Positions 46,243 to 57,795 of a DNA stretch of 64,000 nt are shown here, one piece after another. The stretch is from Phragmites australis (lineage: Eukaryota; Streptophyta; Magnoliopsida; Poales; Poaceae), in assembly GCF_958298935.1 (NCBI RefSeq), contig NC_084933.1, positions 14,801,001-14,865,000 on the forward strand, written 5' to 3'. The notes under the pieces were generated by a model. The model searched no databases. It saw nothing but the letters and a program-made list of their open reading frames with translations, and was not told the origin of the DNA. Position 1 is the stretch's first letter. Each line of letters begins with the position of its first letter. Made by a program: the position numbers and the translations under genes.

Positions 46243-46362
46243 TAATGGCGACCAGATGAATGCTAGACGGTACGTGTAAGAAAAGTCTTTATACGAAAAC
46301 TTTTAGACAGGATCGTTTAAGCACAAACTTAATTCAACCCTTTAATCACTTTCATATACACT
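46243..46362. repeat. Direct repeat, copy 1 (about 120 bp; partner 46771-46888)
   Basis: The segment (TGGCGACCAGATGAATGCTA, then CGGTACGTGTAAGAAAA, TTTATACGAAAAC, TTAGACAGGATCG, TTTAAGCACAAACTT, CAACCCTTTAATCACTTT) recurs at 46771-46888 with about 6 differences, in the same orientation. The 408 bp between the copies are AT-rich and non-coding. It is a recent local duplication or the footprint of an insertion. Confidence 0.75.
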
Positions 46363-46770
46363 AGTTGAATTGCAACGGAAGCTAAAAATTTGTATATTAT
46401 AACATTGTTGACTTCTTTAAAACTAGCATAAGTTTAATTCTAACATAAATCCAAAGAACATCTAGAGTAGCAAAAATAATAATGCACAAGTACATCTGTG
46501 TTTAACTTATCATGATCCAATCATGGATAGCACATTCTAGATTAATCAAATAGTAACTATAGACAAAATTAGTATAAGGTAAGTAAGACAATACCTTTGG
46601 TGGAGAACAACAATAGCAAACACAAAAACAAGAATCAATGTGAAGATGATGAAGAACAAGTGCAGTCCACAGTCATATCTGGATGGAGTGAACCAGTAAA
46701 ATAGAAAAAGAACGTGACGATGTAAAAAGACAACTGAGACAACCACTTTGATAATGGCGCAGTGCATTAT

Positions 46771-46888
46771 TAATGGCGACCAGATGAATGCTAGGCGGTA
46801 CGTGTAAGAAAAATCTTTATACGAAAACTTTTAGACAGGATCGTTTAAGCACAAACTTGAATCAACCCTTTAATCACTTTGATATACA
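46771..46888. repeat. Direct repeat, copy 2
   Basis: It is the second copy of the block at 46243-46362, about 95% identical. The two copies do not have TG..CA ends or flanking 5-bp duplications, so a solo or paired LTR interpretation is not supported. Confidence 0.75.
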
Positions 46889-47749
46889 TACCTTTGTGGC
46901 TTTGTCCATCTTGATCTTCACGAAACACGCATCATATAGGGTACCTTTTGCAGTGTTTTCTCTCCTCTCTTCTTTCATCATTTATTATTCCATCAATGAT
47001 TAGAGAACGAGTACGCTAATATGTGGATGTACATACATGCATGAACTAATCTCTTTCACTCACTGTGATTGTATGTGCCAATGATATGCTCTTGTTGGAC
47101 TGCATTTCCGACGTGCATTGTTTCCATAAACATGCACTACGGCCATGCGCTTAATGATGCTGTGTCGATCGTCAATGCCACTCGAAGGAACGAAGTCATT
47201 TGCTTTTATAGTTGCCGAAGGGACGTGATGACCGCTGTTAACAAACACCCGGCTAGCAACAGGCTTTCATTCCAATGCTGTGCATGCGGTTATGATAGTA
47301 AGAAAGAACTTTTAAACATGAATCAAATGATGCCAATTTTGTTATGCTAATTGTTAATCAAAGATCACAAAGTTTGAATCTTAAAATGCATGTGTGCTAT
47401 GATGAAAAGAAATGGAGGAAGTAGGTAATAGCGCTATTACAATTGTATAACCAATACAACTACTATATTTTCGATCAAAATCATTTAAACTATAGAACGA
47501 GTCATTCGGCTATATATCTAGCTATGTGGAACTTTAATTAGGTCCATGGTAGAATGGCGCTTCTGAAATACTAATAACTACACCAAATTAAAAGTACATA
47601 TCAAAGCTCCTTCTCACCCAGGGAAAAAAAGAAATATCCATGCCGACACGTAGAGTACGTGCCGAGGCCTGCATGGAGCCAAAGCTTTCTGCACACACTC
47701 GATCAGATCACGCATTAGGGGCTAGCACACACCAGCAAGCGTGCATGAC
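46889..47749. other. Non-coding interval, nothing recognised
   Basis: A 93-codon plus frame (47069-47350) has no recognisable domain and opposes a minus frame. I see no splice-compatible extension, RNA gene or element ends. Confidence 0.35.
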
Positions 47750-47752
47750 ATG

Positions 47753-48318
47753 CACTACTACATAAACATGTTTTATTGTCAGTTTCAAAACCATCTTTAT
47801 TGTTAGTTTTAGAATCAATAATTAGATAATAGATAGTGATAGTCGAAGAATTATCACTACCTGTTATCAAGCTGGCAGTGTTGTCCATTCCAGAAAACAA
47901 AAAAATGAGCCTGCTCGACTGCCGCTCCCGTCGCTGCTCGACACGGCACTACTGCCACTAAGCAACGTCGCTATGTTAGTATTGCTCACAAACAATCACA
48001 AACATCCAAAGACCTCAACATCATCAGGTCATCACTAACAGCAGTGCGAGAAACAACTGAGACTTAAGAAAAATCTGTGGAGCACCGAGCTAAAACTGGA
48101 TTCTATAAATTTTTTGGGTCCATACACGTTTCACTGCCGGTTGATATTTTGGACCGACAGTGATACTTTATCACTATCGGTTCATATTATAGGCCAACAA
48201 TGATAATTATTTTCGCTATCGGTTCACACTTATGTAAAGCTGTAATTACTAGATTTGGTTACGAATCATCACTACGGATAGTGATGAGCTGGTATATAAA
48301 GCCTAGTGTAACATAGTG
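47753..48318. mobile_element. CACTA-type non-autonomous transposon, 566 bp
   Basis: It starts CACTACTACATAAAC and ends GTAACATAGTG, so each terminus begins CACTA. It is flanked by the 3-bp direct repeat ATG (47750-47752 and 48319-48321), as expected for CACTA elements. Subterminal repeats of the 'atcactatcggttca' type, typical of grass CACTA elements, occur near 48125-48235. No transposase is encoded. Confidence 0.8.
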
Positions 48319-48796
48319 ATGGCATGCATGCATTGCATATTATACATAGGTAGCTAGCTCTGCTTGGGTGTTTCAAAGCCAGCCATGCCACGTCGTTTCA
48401 CTGTGTTTCAGCTGGCTCGCTTCCGGTTCCTGATTGATTCATTCATGCACACACACGCACCATAGCTAGCTTTCATCCAGAAGATACTCTGCTCACAATC
48501 TACATCACATTTTTTTTGCAGATCAGCAAGATCGCACGCAAAGACATTCACACGCACACTCACATAGTCACGTAGGTAGCAATAGTACCATCATTGCAGA
48601 TACGGTACTGGTACTAAACTTTGGTCTGCTGTCTGCATTCACATATGCAATCAATGGCATATATGCATATATCAGCATATGCTCAGTGCACATATATGCA
48701 CGCATGGACGCATGGTCTGCTATGCACAAATCAAGGGCAACAGCCAACAGAGCCATCATTCTCATGCTGCTCCTGCTGCTTCCTGTAGTGTAATTG

Positions 48797-48801
<5 letters not shown>

Positions 48802-48869
<68 letters not shown>
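48802..48869. repeat. (CT)n microsatellite, about 68 bp
   Basis: It is a near-perfect dinucleotide run of about 34 units. The arginine/glutamate repeat frame on the minus strand is a product of the tract, not a protein. (CT)n tracts of this kind are common in grass promoters and 5' UTRs, but no coding exon follows within a few kilobases. Confidence 0.95.
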
Positions 48870-48870
<1 letters not shown>

Positions 48871-49308
48871 AGTGGCATTGGCCTAGTGATCTGAGATCAT
48901 TCAGAGCATCCAATCCGCTCTTGCTCTTTTGCTTTCAGCAGCAGGGAAGAGGGGAACCCTTTTGATCTCCTCCCCAGAGAGATAGATCTCTGCTAGCTGC
49001 TTCCGAAAATTGGTGCTCTGTGTTTGCACGGAGTGGACGGTAGACCGGAGCTAAAGCATGCCAGGCCATGATCACGATGGCCGATGCCACATCTCAAACA
49101 CACTCACATGAAGGGGCCAATGCAGAAACTTGATGATCTACAGGAAGCCTGAAAAACCCTGGGTGCACAGAACAACGAGCTTGGATTCTTTACGCGTGGA
49201 AGCTATGTACGGGTATATGCACTGCACTATATATGGTTATGTTGCTAGGAACATATGTTACAGAAAGAGTGATACAGTGATCATTTTTAGTTTAGCCCTA
49301 GATTATCA

Positions 49309-49583
49309 CACTATTACAGAAAACTATTTTCAGTGCGGTTTGTAACCAGTTTTTACAGATGTTTAGTGCAGCAGTCTGTGATCGAAAGACTGTGAAAATG
49401 AACGATTTTCACAGACGCAAAATATACGTCTATGAAAATATATTTTCAAAGACGGTTTACTTAAGGAGCTACAGTCGAGTACTCATGCGGTTTATCATAT
49501 AAACCGTTTGTAAAAATAAAATCTAGATGTCTTAAAAAATAGTTTTTTTTTCAGCTAAGCTACTAAATATAAGTAACATAGTG
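49309..49583. mobile_element. Possible CACTA-type mini-element
   Basis: CACTATTACAGAAAAC at the left and GTAACATAGTG at the right (the same right end as the element at 47753) bracket 275 bp with inverted subterminal phrases (tgcggttt / aaaccgtt; tttcacagac / gtctgtgatc). The flanking triplets (TCA and GTC) do not match, so the target duplication is absent and the call is tentative. Confidence 0.45.
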
Positions 49584-49602
49584 GTCCTTATATACATTGG
49601 CC

Positions 49603-49604
<2 letters not shown>

Positions 49605-49661
<57 letters not shown>
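49605..49661. repeat. (AT)n microsatellite, about 57 bp
   Basis: An uninterrupted TA dinucleotide run, next to the end of the possible CACTA mini-element. Confidence 0.95.
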
Positions 49662-49663
<2 letters not shown>

Positions 49664-50029
49664 CAGCAGTAGCAATAAGTAAATGTATATATAGCCGATC
49701 AGGTGCGATCGAGTTGTAAGGCCTGCGACTGAAAAGCGGATGCGTGGTGCGTGGACGTGTGTTGCACAGCTCGGGACCTGTTTAGGGGATGAAGACGAAA
49801 TAGAAGGACGAAAGAGAAGAAAGGTTTGCCAAAGGGAGTAAAAAGCTAGGTGACGAGGCATGTACATGTTCCATCATGTCATGTACTCATGTGTGATCGA
49901 TCCTCCTGGAGCTAGTGGGTAGCTGCAGACACAGAGACACGCAGAGAGAGAAAGAGAGCTGACTGGACATGACTGTTATGGACGTATGGTAATGCAGCGA
50001 AGAAAATGGCACAAGTGTTATGGACGTAT

Positions 50030-50826
50030 GGAAAAATGCAAAAATCAAGTCACTCGGATTTTGACTTTCTCTCAAAAATTATTTTGTTACTAAAAAAACC
50101 TCTCAAAAGTTTGATTTTGTTGAAAAAAACCTCAAAAAATTCAAAAAAATCACAAAAAATTCTAAAAAAATTAGAGACAATTGTAAGACCTTCTGTGAAA
50201 TTTGTTTTCAAAAATAATATCCTTTATATCATATTTCATGGACAGAAAGTTTGGAAAAAAAAAATGTGCAGCTCATTTATTAACTCATGTTATTTTAACT
50301 TTGTCATGTCTACAATTATTTTTTCTACACAAATAATTGTTTAAGTAAACTAATAAAAGTGGTTTCACTAATTTTGAGGTATTATGGATTAGTTATGAAT
50401 TAATCTATCTGCAACATATTTACTCAATACTGTACGTTACAATAACTATTTCAAGATTTTATGTATTTTTACAAGATAGAGGATCGTGTAAGAAGACTAA
50501 AAAAATTTGTTTCATGATTTTTGGATTAGTAAATAATTAATTATGCATTTAATTTGAATTTAAAATGAGCTACATGTTTTTCTTTTTTTTTAAACTTACT
50601 CTCCATGAAATATGATGAAAAGGATATTTTTTTTGAAAAAAAATCATAAAAGGTCTTAAAATTGTCTCTAGGTTTTTTTAGAAGTTTTTATGATTTTTTT
50701 GAAAAAAAAATTGAATTTTGAGGGTGTTTTTGCAATAAAACCAAACCTTTAGGGGGGTTTTGCAATAAAACAAGTTTTGGGGAAGTCAAAATCCAAGTGA
50801 CTTTGGGGGTTGCATTTTTCCCTAAC
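50030..50826. mobile_element. Long-TIR fold-back element, about 795 bp
   Basis: The left arm (from GGAAAAATGCAAAAATCAAG) and the right arm (ending TTGCATTTTTCC) are reverse complements over roughly 230-250 bp, with moderate divergence and differing A-run lengths. Matching blocks include AAGTCACTYGGATTTTGACTT, TTAGAGACAATT, AAAATAATATCC and ATATTTCATG. The centre (about 50280-50560) is AT-rich and non-coding. No convincing target duplication is visible. The type suits a MULE-like or unclassified fold-back element. Confidence 0.7.
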
Positions 50827-50832
50827 TCTTTA

Positions 50833-51098
50833 GACTAAGGCCAACCATTCTCTTCACAATCTAGGTTCTCGTCGTAAAGATATTTTCGTTCCCTTCAGCA
50901 TTTTAACGGTTTCTCTTCACGTTTCTCGTCACAAAGAAACTCCCAAGATCATTTTCTCCAGGACGAGATTGTCTCTCCTCTTACTTCGCGATTCCCCTCG
51001 AAGTAAAACTGTTGGAGATGAGATAAAATAAAGAGAATAGAAACGGGGAAGGGAATTGAAAAAGGAACAAAATGAAGAGAATATGGTTGGGGATGATC
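50833..51098. mobile_element. Tourist-like MITE, cluster copy A, 266 bp
   Basis: The ends GACTAAGGCCAACC and GATCATCCCCAACC (reverse complement) pair imperfectly and are flanked by TTA (50830-50832 and 51099-51101). The interior runs through 'attttaacggtttctcttcac', 'ttctccaggacgagatt' and 'gttggagatgagataaaat', shared with copies B-D. Confidence 0.7.
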
Positions 51099-51101
51099 TT
51101 A

Positions 51102-52136
51102 TATCCTGAAAAGTTGTTCTGGTAGTGCAATGCTTAGCAATGTCGTAATAAAAAAAAGAGTCAAGCTATGTATTCTTGTTATTTAGTTCTTGTAGGCAGT
51201 CCTCCATAGACTTCTACATTTATGTTTTTTTGATTTCTGGTACTTTTTTATTTTTATGAAAATTGGAACATATATTTATCTTATATTTCTTCCGGTTATA
51301 AATACACGCCGTTTTAGATAAGACATGGTCTGTAATGTATAGCTTTCATTACTATTTTTTATTAGAATAAATTTATAAAATCTATTAAATTGGTGGTGTT
51401 ATGAAAGCATTTTTAGATAAATCTACGCATATAATTTTAAGGTTTTTAATCTAAATATTTTCAAAACTATTGTTAGTCAAATTTTAAAAGTTTGACCAAG
51501 CATTTTTTTTTAAATGAGATGTGTTTATGATGTGAGGGAGTAATTTGATTACCTGGCAATGAAATTCAGGGTACCCGCGTTGTGGAGAAAAGAATATCCC
51601 GAAAAGTTTATACGGACTGTAGCACACTAATACGCAAGCTGACGAAGTTATAGTATAATATGCAGCGGTCGATCCATTTAGATTTTGAAATGAAGGTGTG
51701 CGTGTGGTCGTAGCATGCACCACAATTCCACAAATGCAATTATCTGTGCTACACTTTCCTCCAAGAATTCTGTGCGTGCAAGCAGGCTACCTGAAGCGTT
51801 ACAAGCCGAGGGTAGGAGCCTGGGAGAGGTAGCTGCTCTGCTTGTACTCGGCATGCAAGGCGGGTGAGTCGACGTACGTAGATAGAGAGAGGGCAGAGAG
51901 CACTCCTGCTCCTGGTGTCCAGGATAAACAATTCCGACCTAGCTGCGACGTGTTAGAGGCTATCTAGCTAGGCATGCCGCATGCTGCATGCAGGACGGCC
52001 GGGCCGGCCGGCAAGCAGGATGGATCAGTATCTATGATAGGTTAGGGACGACTCGATCACAGCCTACTGGATGTCTACTGGCCATGGTGGCATTGGCAGA
52101 TGGGCTCACGGCTGGATCGATTCTGCAACAACGTTA
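51102..52136. other. Non-coding interval
   Basis: The frames at 51484-51931 (minus) lack motifs. It has an AT-rich first half and a more mixed second half with CATGC-type motifs near 51970-51995. No feature is assigned. Confidence 0.35.
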
Positions 52137-52397
52137 GACTACGTCCAACAACTTTTCGCGGGTGAGATTTTCGTCGTGAAGGAATTTTCGTTACCTTTAG
52201 TATTTTAATGATTTTTCTTCACGGTTCTCTTCACGACGGGATTTTTAAGGTCATTTTCTTCAGGACGGGATTCTCTCTCTTTTTTTTACGATTCCCTTCG
52301 GAAAAAAGTTGTTAAAGATGAGAGAAAATAAAAGAAATAAAAACGAAGAAGGAAATAAAAAAAATGAAATGAAAGAAAAATATGATTAAGAATGGTC
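52137..52397. mobile_element. Tourist-like MITE, cluster copy B, 261 bp
   Basis: It starts GACTACGTCCAACAAC after TTA (52134-52136) and ends AAGAATGGTC followed by TAC, so the right-hand target triplet is altered. It shares with copy A the ordered blocks 'attttaatgatttttcttcac', 'ttcttcaggacgggatt' and 'gttaaagatgagagaaaat'. Confidence 0.6.
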
Positions 52398-54541
52398 TAC
52401 ATACATGCTCTCTCATATGGAGTAGTATGTAGGACTGTAGGAGGAGTATCGACGAGGGCGCGTATCTTTCTTTCTCGCTCTCATGAGCAATCATGCACCC
52501 TGCTTACTACTGCTAGTTCTAGCTCTAGCTCTAGCTGGTTCTGGCCGGCCAGCTGACTAGATGCATGCCACTTGCCATCCCAGGTAGAGAGATAGATAGA
52601 GAGATCTAGAGAGAGAGAGAGAGATTTGCGGCCCACCATTTCAACGGTCTTCTGTATCATTAACGCTCCCAAGCAGCATGGACAATGACAGCCGAAGATG
52701 TTACTGTACATACACTCCCTCCCACGTATGCAGTACAAGCGCACAGAAACAGATCATCACGTCGCGTCGACTCCGCTGGATAGAAATTATCTCGGCTGGA
52801 TAGAAATTATCCTACGATTCATGCATCTCCCCAGTAAATATACTGTTCGACTAGTAATTTTTGCGCTTTTTAACAGAAAAACAGAGGAGATATTCTCACG
52901 TTGTTCTTATTGGGCAATACTCTGCTCCTCTCTCTCTGTCTCCCTGCATCGTCTTTAATTCAGTATACGTAATAACTGGGCGAGAGAGAGAGAGAAACAG
53001 GGGTTCATTGCCTCATTGTTTCTTTACCTAGGAGATAGAGGCAGCCAGTCAGGGCTGCTCTGCTCTGTGCCTCTGTACGTAGGCCGGGGCAGATTATACT
53101 AGTCGTAGATGGCCATAAATTATGGCCTCGGCTGGCCAGCGAGTAGCACCAGTAGATCGATCCAGTGCATGGCAATATGGCACGCATGGATCACGGAGCA
53201 CGCCTCTGTCTTTCCTCCCGCCCCGTTCAGCTTCACGGAGAAAAAAACAGGAGGCCTGGTCATGTCACATCACCACCACGAGACTAAGACTAAGAGAGAG
53301 AGAGAGAGAGAGAGGTGATCGAAGCTTGAAGGAGACGAGTGATCGAAGCTTGAAGGAGACGAGAGAAGGTGATGGATGATGGGAGAGCAGTCACAATCGA
53401 GCTTTAAATTCAGCCTCACTTGCTTCCCGCTCTTAGGGACATGGCCACATGGGTCCTTGCAGTAAGTATAATACTTTGGAGTCAAACCACGGCTGTATCT
53501 GGTCTTACATATCAATAACGGTATAATACTTTAGAGTATCCCTCTCCCATCCATCATTCATGCATGCCCACCACTCGGCTGAGAAACCACACCTTTGCAT
53601 CAATAGTAGACATTCTATTTTTTTTAGTCTGAAAGTGACAATTGTTTATTTGTTACCATGTTCTGTATGTATAGAATCATGATGATTTGCATATCACCTT
53701 AGTAACAATTATCATTTCTTTAAAATAACAACTGAGCGATTATCCCATCAATCGTAGGGTAATTCGGATCCATGCATGCAGCCTCTCCTGTTTCCCCATA
53801 ATAGCTAAATATTAATCCTGGCATTTCTGAAAACAAAACGAAAAATTAGTGTTTAATGGATCGGAGAACTAAGCTTACGATCTTTCGGAAGACCAATCAT
53901 GACAACTTTTTCTTTAACCTTAGTAAGAATATATTTTTGAGCCAGAAATCCACGACATTTTTACATAGCCAAATAGCAAATCCAGACACCCACATTCGAA
54001 CTGTTGACTATATTTCTCAAAAATCATGGAGAAACAGTTCTCCGACGGCACATACGATTGTATCTGCTCATGCGTAAATTAACAGGTCACGGTCACCCAT
54101 CCTGTATTCTTGTCCTCTTCCTGTTGGATCAGCACGAGTCAAACAAGCGCGAGTGAGCAGTAACATCCTCTGTTGGCATTGCTTCCACTGCCCATATATT
54201 TTGGGCTACTTTTCACCCTTAGGTCCGTCCATCACAATCCAGATTATAGCAATTTAATCATTGGAATTCTACTAATTTCGGTAGATGATACAATTTAATT
54301 TTTATAATTTAAATTTTTACAGTCTACAATCTATAAATTTTTATAATCTCCGGTTAAAATAAAGAGACTATTATTCCTGGCTTTGTCCAGTGTAGCTGGC
54401 ACGTGTAAACTCTCAATGGACACCGCTATACCCATGCATCTTTGTAATGTTTTTATGCTCTTAATTAATATCTTCAATCCTTAAAAAACGTCTGTGAAAT
54501 TAAATTCCTACATGCGCGGCGCGGGCGTGCCCATAAGAGTG
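52398..54541. other. Non-coding interval with (GA)n tracts and a short tandem duplication
   Basis: No gene is supported. It contains a (GA)n at about 52600-52624 and another at 53293-53314. The second is followed directly by a 24-bp unit (GTGATCGAAGCTTGAAGGAG plus ACGA) repeated twice (53315-53362). The open frames at 52698, 53109, 53122 and 53856 have no motifs. Confidence 0.4.
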
Positions 54542-54771
54542 TTAAGGAATAGTTTTACGGACAAGAATTGATTCGTGAAAGTATTTTTTGTTAATTTTTT
54601 TTCACAATTCTAGTTATAAATTTTTTTTTAATGTCATTTCTTTTAGTGGGATTCTCATTTTTTTTTCCGAATCCTTTTAGAATGGAACTGTTAAACATGG
54701 TATAAAATAAAATAAAACGAAAATAAAAAAATTAGAAAAAAATAAAATGAAGGAAATATAATCCGATAGTC
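54542..54771. mobile_element. Tourist-like MITE, cluster copy C (degraded)
   Basis: It has the same internal order as copies A and B (lead-in, 'ttcacaattctagtt', 'atttcttttagtgggattctc', 'actgttaaacatggtataaaata') but is AT-eroded. Boundaries are approximate: TTA at 54540-54542 and TAA at 54772-54774. Confidence 0.5.
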
Positions 54772-54774
54772 TAA

Positions 54775-55322
54775 AGTCATCTCCGGTGACCGAACCAGAT
54801 TCTCAAAATATCTCTAAGGGGTTCCTGTTAGAGATCAAAATTCCTTCACAGGAGATTTTCATATTCTTCAACATTCAAATGGTTTTCTTCATAGTTCTCA
54901 TTACGAAAAAATTATTAAGTTTATTCTCTTGACGAGATTATTTCTCGTTTCACTTACGAATCCATTACAAGAAAAACGAATCGTTAAAGAAATCTCACAT
55001 GTATCCCGTGAGTTCGATGTAACAATTACTGAAGTGCAGAAAGCGAATAGTAACCAGGAGATCGAGAAGAATCCAATCCTGATCTGGGTTCGACTCATGC
55101 CGAATAAAAAAATGAATTGGGCCCATCTGCTGGCCGTGCTTGGAGGAGAACGAAGCCACAAACAGCTTGAGGAAGCATAAAATTGTTTCTTTATTTTGTA
55201 GTGGGTCCTGTTGGTGAGGATTGTATTGATTCTACTTCTGAAAAGAGAAAATATAGGTTAATCCACTTGCATACGTGACATGCATGTTTCGAACCTTATC
55301 AAAAGGCCACTGGAGATGGGCC
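54775..55322. mobile_element. Tourist-like MITE, copy D, 548 bp, with an unrelated inner segment
   Basis: The left end GTCATCTCCGGTGACC and the reverse-complement right end GCCCATCTCCAGTGGCC pair well and are flanked by TAA (54772-54774 and 55323-55325). The first 220 bp match the family. The remaining part includes an 83-codon plus frame (54929-55180; NWAHLLAVLGGERSHKQLEEA at its end) that does not resemble the MITE and may be a captured fragment. Confidence 0.65.
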
Positions 55323-55325
55323 TAA

Positions 55326-55903
55326 GTACACTCAACTTTGATTTTCTTTACGCTGCCTGCCCTGTGGCTTGACCCTCCCACATACTGTTCGATATGGACG
55401 GCGTAGAATGTTCCATTTTTGCTTTTGTAAGCAGAGTACTACTTCTCTAACTTAAGAAGCGGAACTACAATTCTGCGTTCACTTCAAAGCCATGACAATG
55501 TTCATCTATTTCACCTACTTAATATCTATCTATTGATTCACTCATTATAATATATTTTTCTATTTATAATATGAATCTCAATACAACTAAACTATCTAAA
55601 TAAAATATGCTCACTAGAAAATTTCCCTTACGAACGAAAAGTTATACCAGTTGGCATTGTCGTATGTTACATACTTACATGCATACGACTGGCCTTGACT
55701 CTCGACGAGAAGGAAAACGTTACATAGTTGCAGTCGGTCAACGTTTAAGTAAGACTGTAAGCAAAATTTGCCCATCTGTTTATTTTTCTTTTTTTTTAAT
55801 TCCAGACACAATATTTTAAATCGTTTCCTGATTGAGGTACTACTGGAAGTCTGGAACCAAAAAAGGCCAAAAAAAAAAGAGTAACAACTAGGGAACTGGC
55901 CCA
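55326..55903. other. Non-coding interval
   Basis: AT-rich, with short opposed frames (55607-55819 plus, 55614-55904 minus) without motifs. Confidence 0.35.
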
Positions 55904-57385
55904 TTGACGAATCTCACTCATCGTTTCCGCGCCATCTTGCATGGTGGCCCAGGCGAAATCCAAACTCTAGCCGTTGCCTCCCCTCCATCCTCTCCTCTTG
56001 TCTTGCCGCTGCCCGAGCGCACTGCCGGAAGCCCGCGCAGCCGCAAGGACGACGGTGGCAAGGCTTCTTCCTCTCCCCTGCGACTGGCCTCTCCGGATTA
56101 GGACGTCCCACACGCAAGTTGGCGAGATCCGGTTGCGGTTGGATCAGGCCTACCCTGAGGCGGTCGGATCCGGATGCTCCGCCAGCGGGTTCCATGCTAG
56201 AGCGGTGGCACTGTGCGCGCTCTGGCGCGGCGCCTGTGGAGGAGCGACGCGTTTGGGCGTGACGACAAGGAGGCTTGGCGCGTCGTGGCGAGTGCAAAGG
56301 TAGCGAAGGCACAGTAGGCGCGATGCGATGACATGGAAGCCGCGGAGGCGTGACATGACAGTTGCTGTGGCGAAGGCGCACGAATCTGTGCCACGGTGGC
56401 CTCGTGGGGGTGCGGTGGCGATGGCTCTTGCTGCAAAGCGCTCTCCGCGTGGTGAGATGACATCAAGCGGCTGGCAGGGTTTCGATGATGGTGATGGAGT
56501 GTGTGGTTGGCTCCCTGAGCTTCTTGGGGTAGGGTCCTAATCAGTGGGCTACGGACGGCGATGCGGGGCGTGGAGAGGTGCCGCATGCCTCTATGTCGCT
56601 CTCTCTGGCACCGTCACCATGGCTGTGGGGCCACGTGGTGTGCTCGTCACCGCTGAGGCACTATAGGGGGATGCGAAGGATACGGGTGATAGCCTAGCCA
56701 AGTTTTTCCCCAGTGCCAGCAGCGGTGACGCTTTCGGGCGCCGCTCTCCCTCATGGGGGAGCTGTCATGGTGCCTCCCCTACTCTTGCTATGGTTTCGCT
56801 CTGGGTGAAAACCCTGTCCATTTTTTGGACGCGTGATGGTGGCATCTTCAATGCTGCTTCCTTCCTGAAGGCATCGCTTTTGAGATCTGCATTGCTTCTG
56901 GTAGCTGGACTGTTGTAGGGCTAGGGTCTTCGGTGAGGCCTCTGCCCCCTCAGAGCTATATCTTGCTTCGTAGTGGACGCTTGGCACGGGTGGGAGGTGT
57001 TTGTTGTGCGATTTCAGAGCTGCTTCATCGTGGGGTGTGGCAGAGCTTGGGCAATGATGACATGCAACATGTTCTTTCTCGCGAGTGTCTTGGTGTGTGT
57101 TGTGTGCATGTGTTCTCGTGGTGTTTGAGGCTGATGTCCGTCATGGGAAGTCGGAGTTGCTTCGTCGCTTTTGTGACAAGCCTGGCAATGATGACTCCTA
57201 TCAGGTTGTGCCATTTGTAGGTTGTGGGTGTGTAGTGGTGAGTTGTCATAGTTGGTCGCCCAAACCGCTTTCTTTTGTCGTTAGGGTTTTTGGCTGGTTT
57301 TCCTTTAAAAAAAATTGTGTGGTTCGTATGGTTTTTAGGCCCGGTTACCCTTATAAATTGGGTTAACTCCACTCTTATAATATAA
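55904..57385. repeat. GC-rich dispersed repeat, copy 2 (longer copy)
   Basis: The GC-rich sequence is open in several frames on both strands, so no single protein can be inferred. The segment at about 56690-56900 and the T-rich tail at about 57285-57310 (tttttggctggttttccttt) match copy 1 at about 2515-2930. The tail continues with an A run and 'ggcccggttacccttataaattggg'. It is probably a non-autonomous retroelement or LINE 5' region. The 155- and 129-codon minus frames (55914-56586) are histidine/arginine/serine-rich composition artefacts. Confidence 0.5.
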
Positions 57386-57577
57386 TCGACCACTTTGTGC
57401 CTCTCAGAAGATTTAGTGGATTTCAAACAAAAAGGCTAACAAATGAACATGCCTGATGCTTCTGCTGGTCGACAAGTGTGTCAGGAGTGCACCCACCGAC
57501 AGATGCTTGGCAATTGAGGTCGAGTTGTATTTCTCCACTGTATAAAACATGAGTTGGTGTTTACATCATTTTTTTCT
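57386..57577. other. Short interval, nothing recognised
   Basis: No coding frame or element end. It separates the GC-rich repeat from the block duplicated at 63632. Confidence 0.35.
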
Positions 57578-57795
57578 ACTTTCCTCCATATAATAAAAAT
57601 CTTTATAATTTGAATAATTTACTCATTTTTACTATCCACTTTCATCTTCCAGCCTCACCATCTCGCTACGGGCTACGGTTATGGGGCTTGCTTTAGTAAT
57701 GAAAATAAATGAAGAAATTAAGAGAGAAATTAGCAGATAATCTCCTTATATTTTTTTTTAATCTCATCTGAATTCAAAGTGTGCCATCACTCCAT
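57578..57795. repeat. Duplicated block flanking the gypsy region, left copy
   Basis: Ordered matches to 63632-63840 in the same orientation: TAATAAAAAT, TTTGAATAATTTACTCATTT, CTTCATCTTC, CTCGNTACNGGCTAC, CTTGCTTTA, AATAAATGAAGAAATNAA, CAGATAAT and CACTC. The two copies flank the whole gypsy-derived region (57840-62790). Confidence 0.65.

Noticed and set aside
46243..46888. Paired LTRs of a small retroelement
   Set aside because: The direct repeats lack TG..CA ends, primer-binding site and flanking duplication.
48731..48913. Arg-Glu repeat protein
   Set aside because: It is the (CT)n microsatellite read on the minus strand.
55914..56586. 155- and 129-codon minus-strand frames rich in His/Arg/Ser/Pro
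   Set aside because: They lie in the GC-rich dispersed repeat, with frames also open on the opposite strand; no domain recognised.
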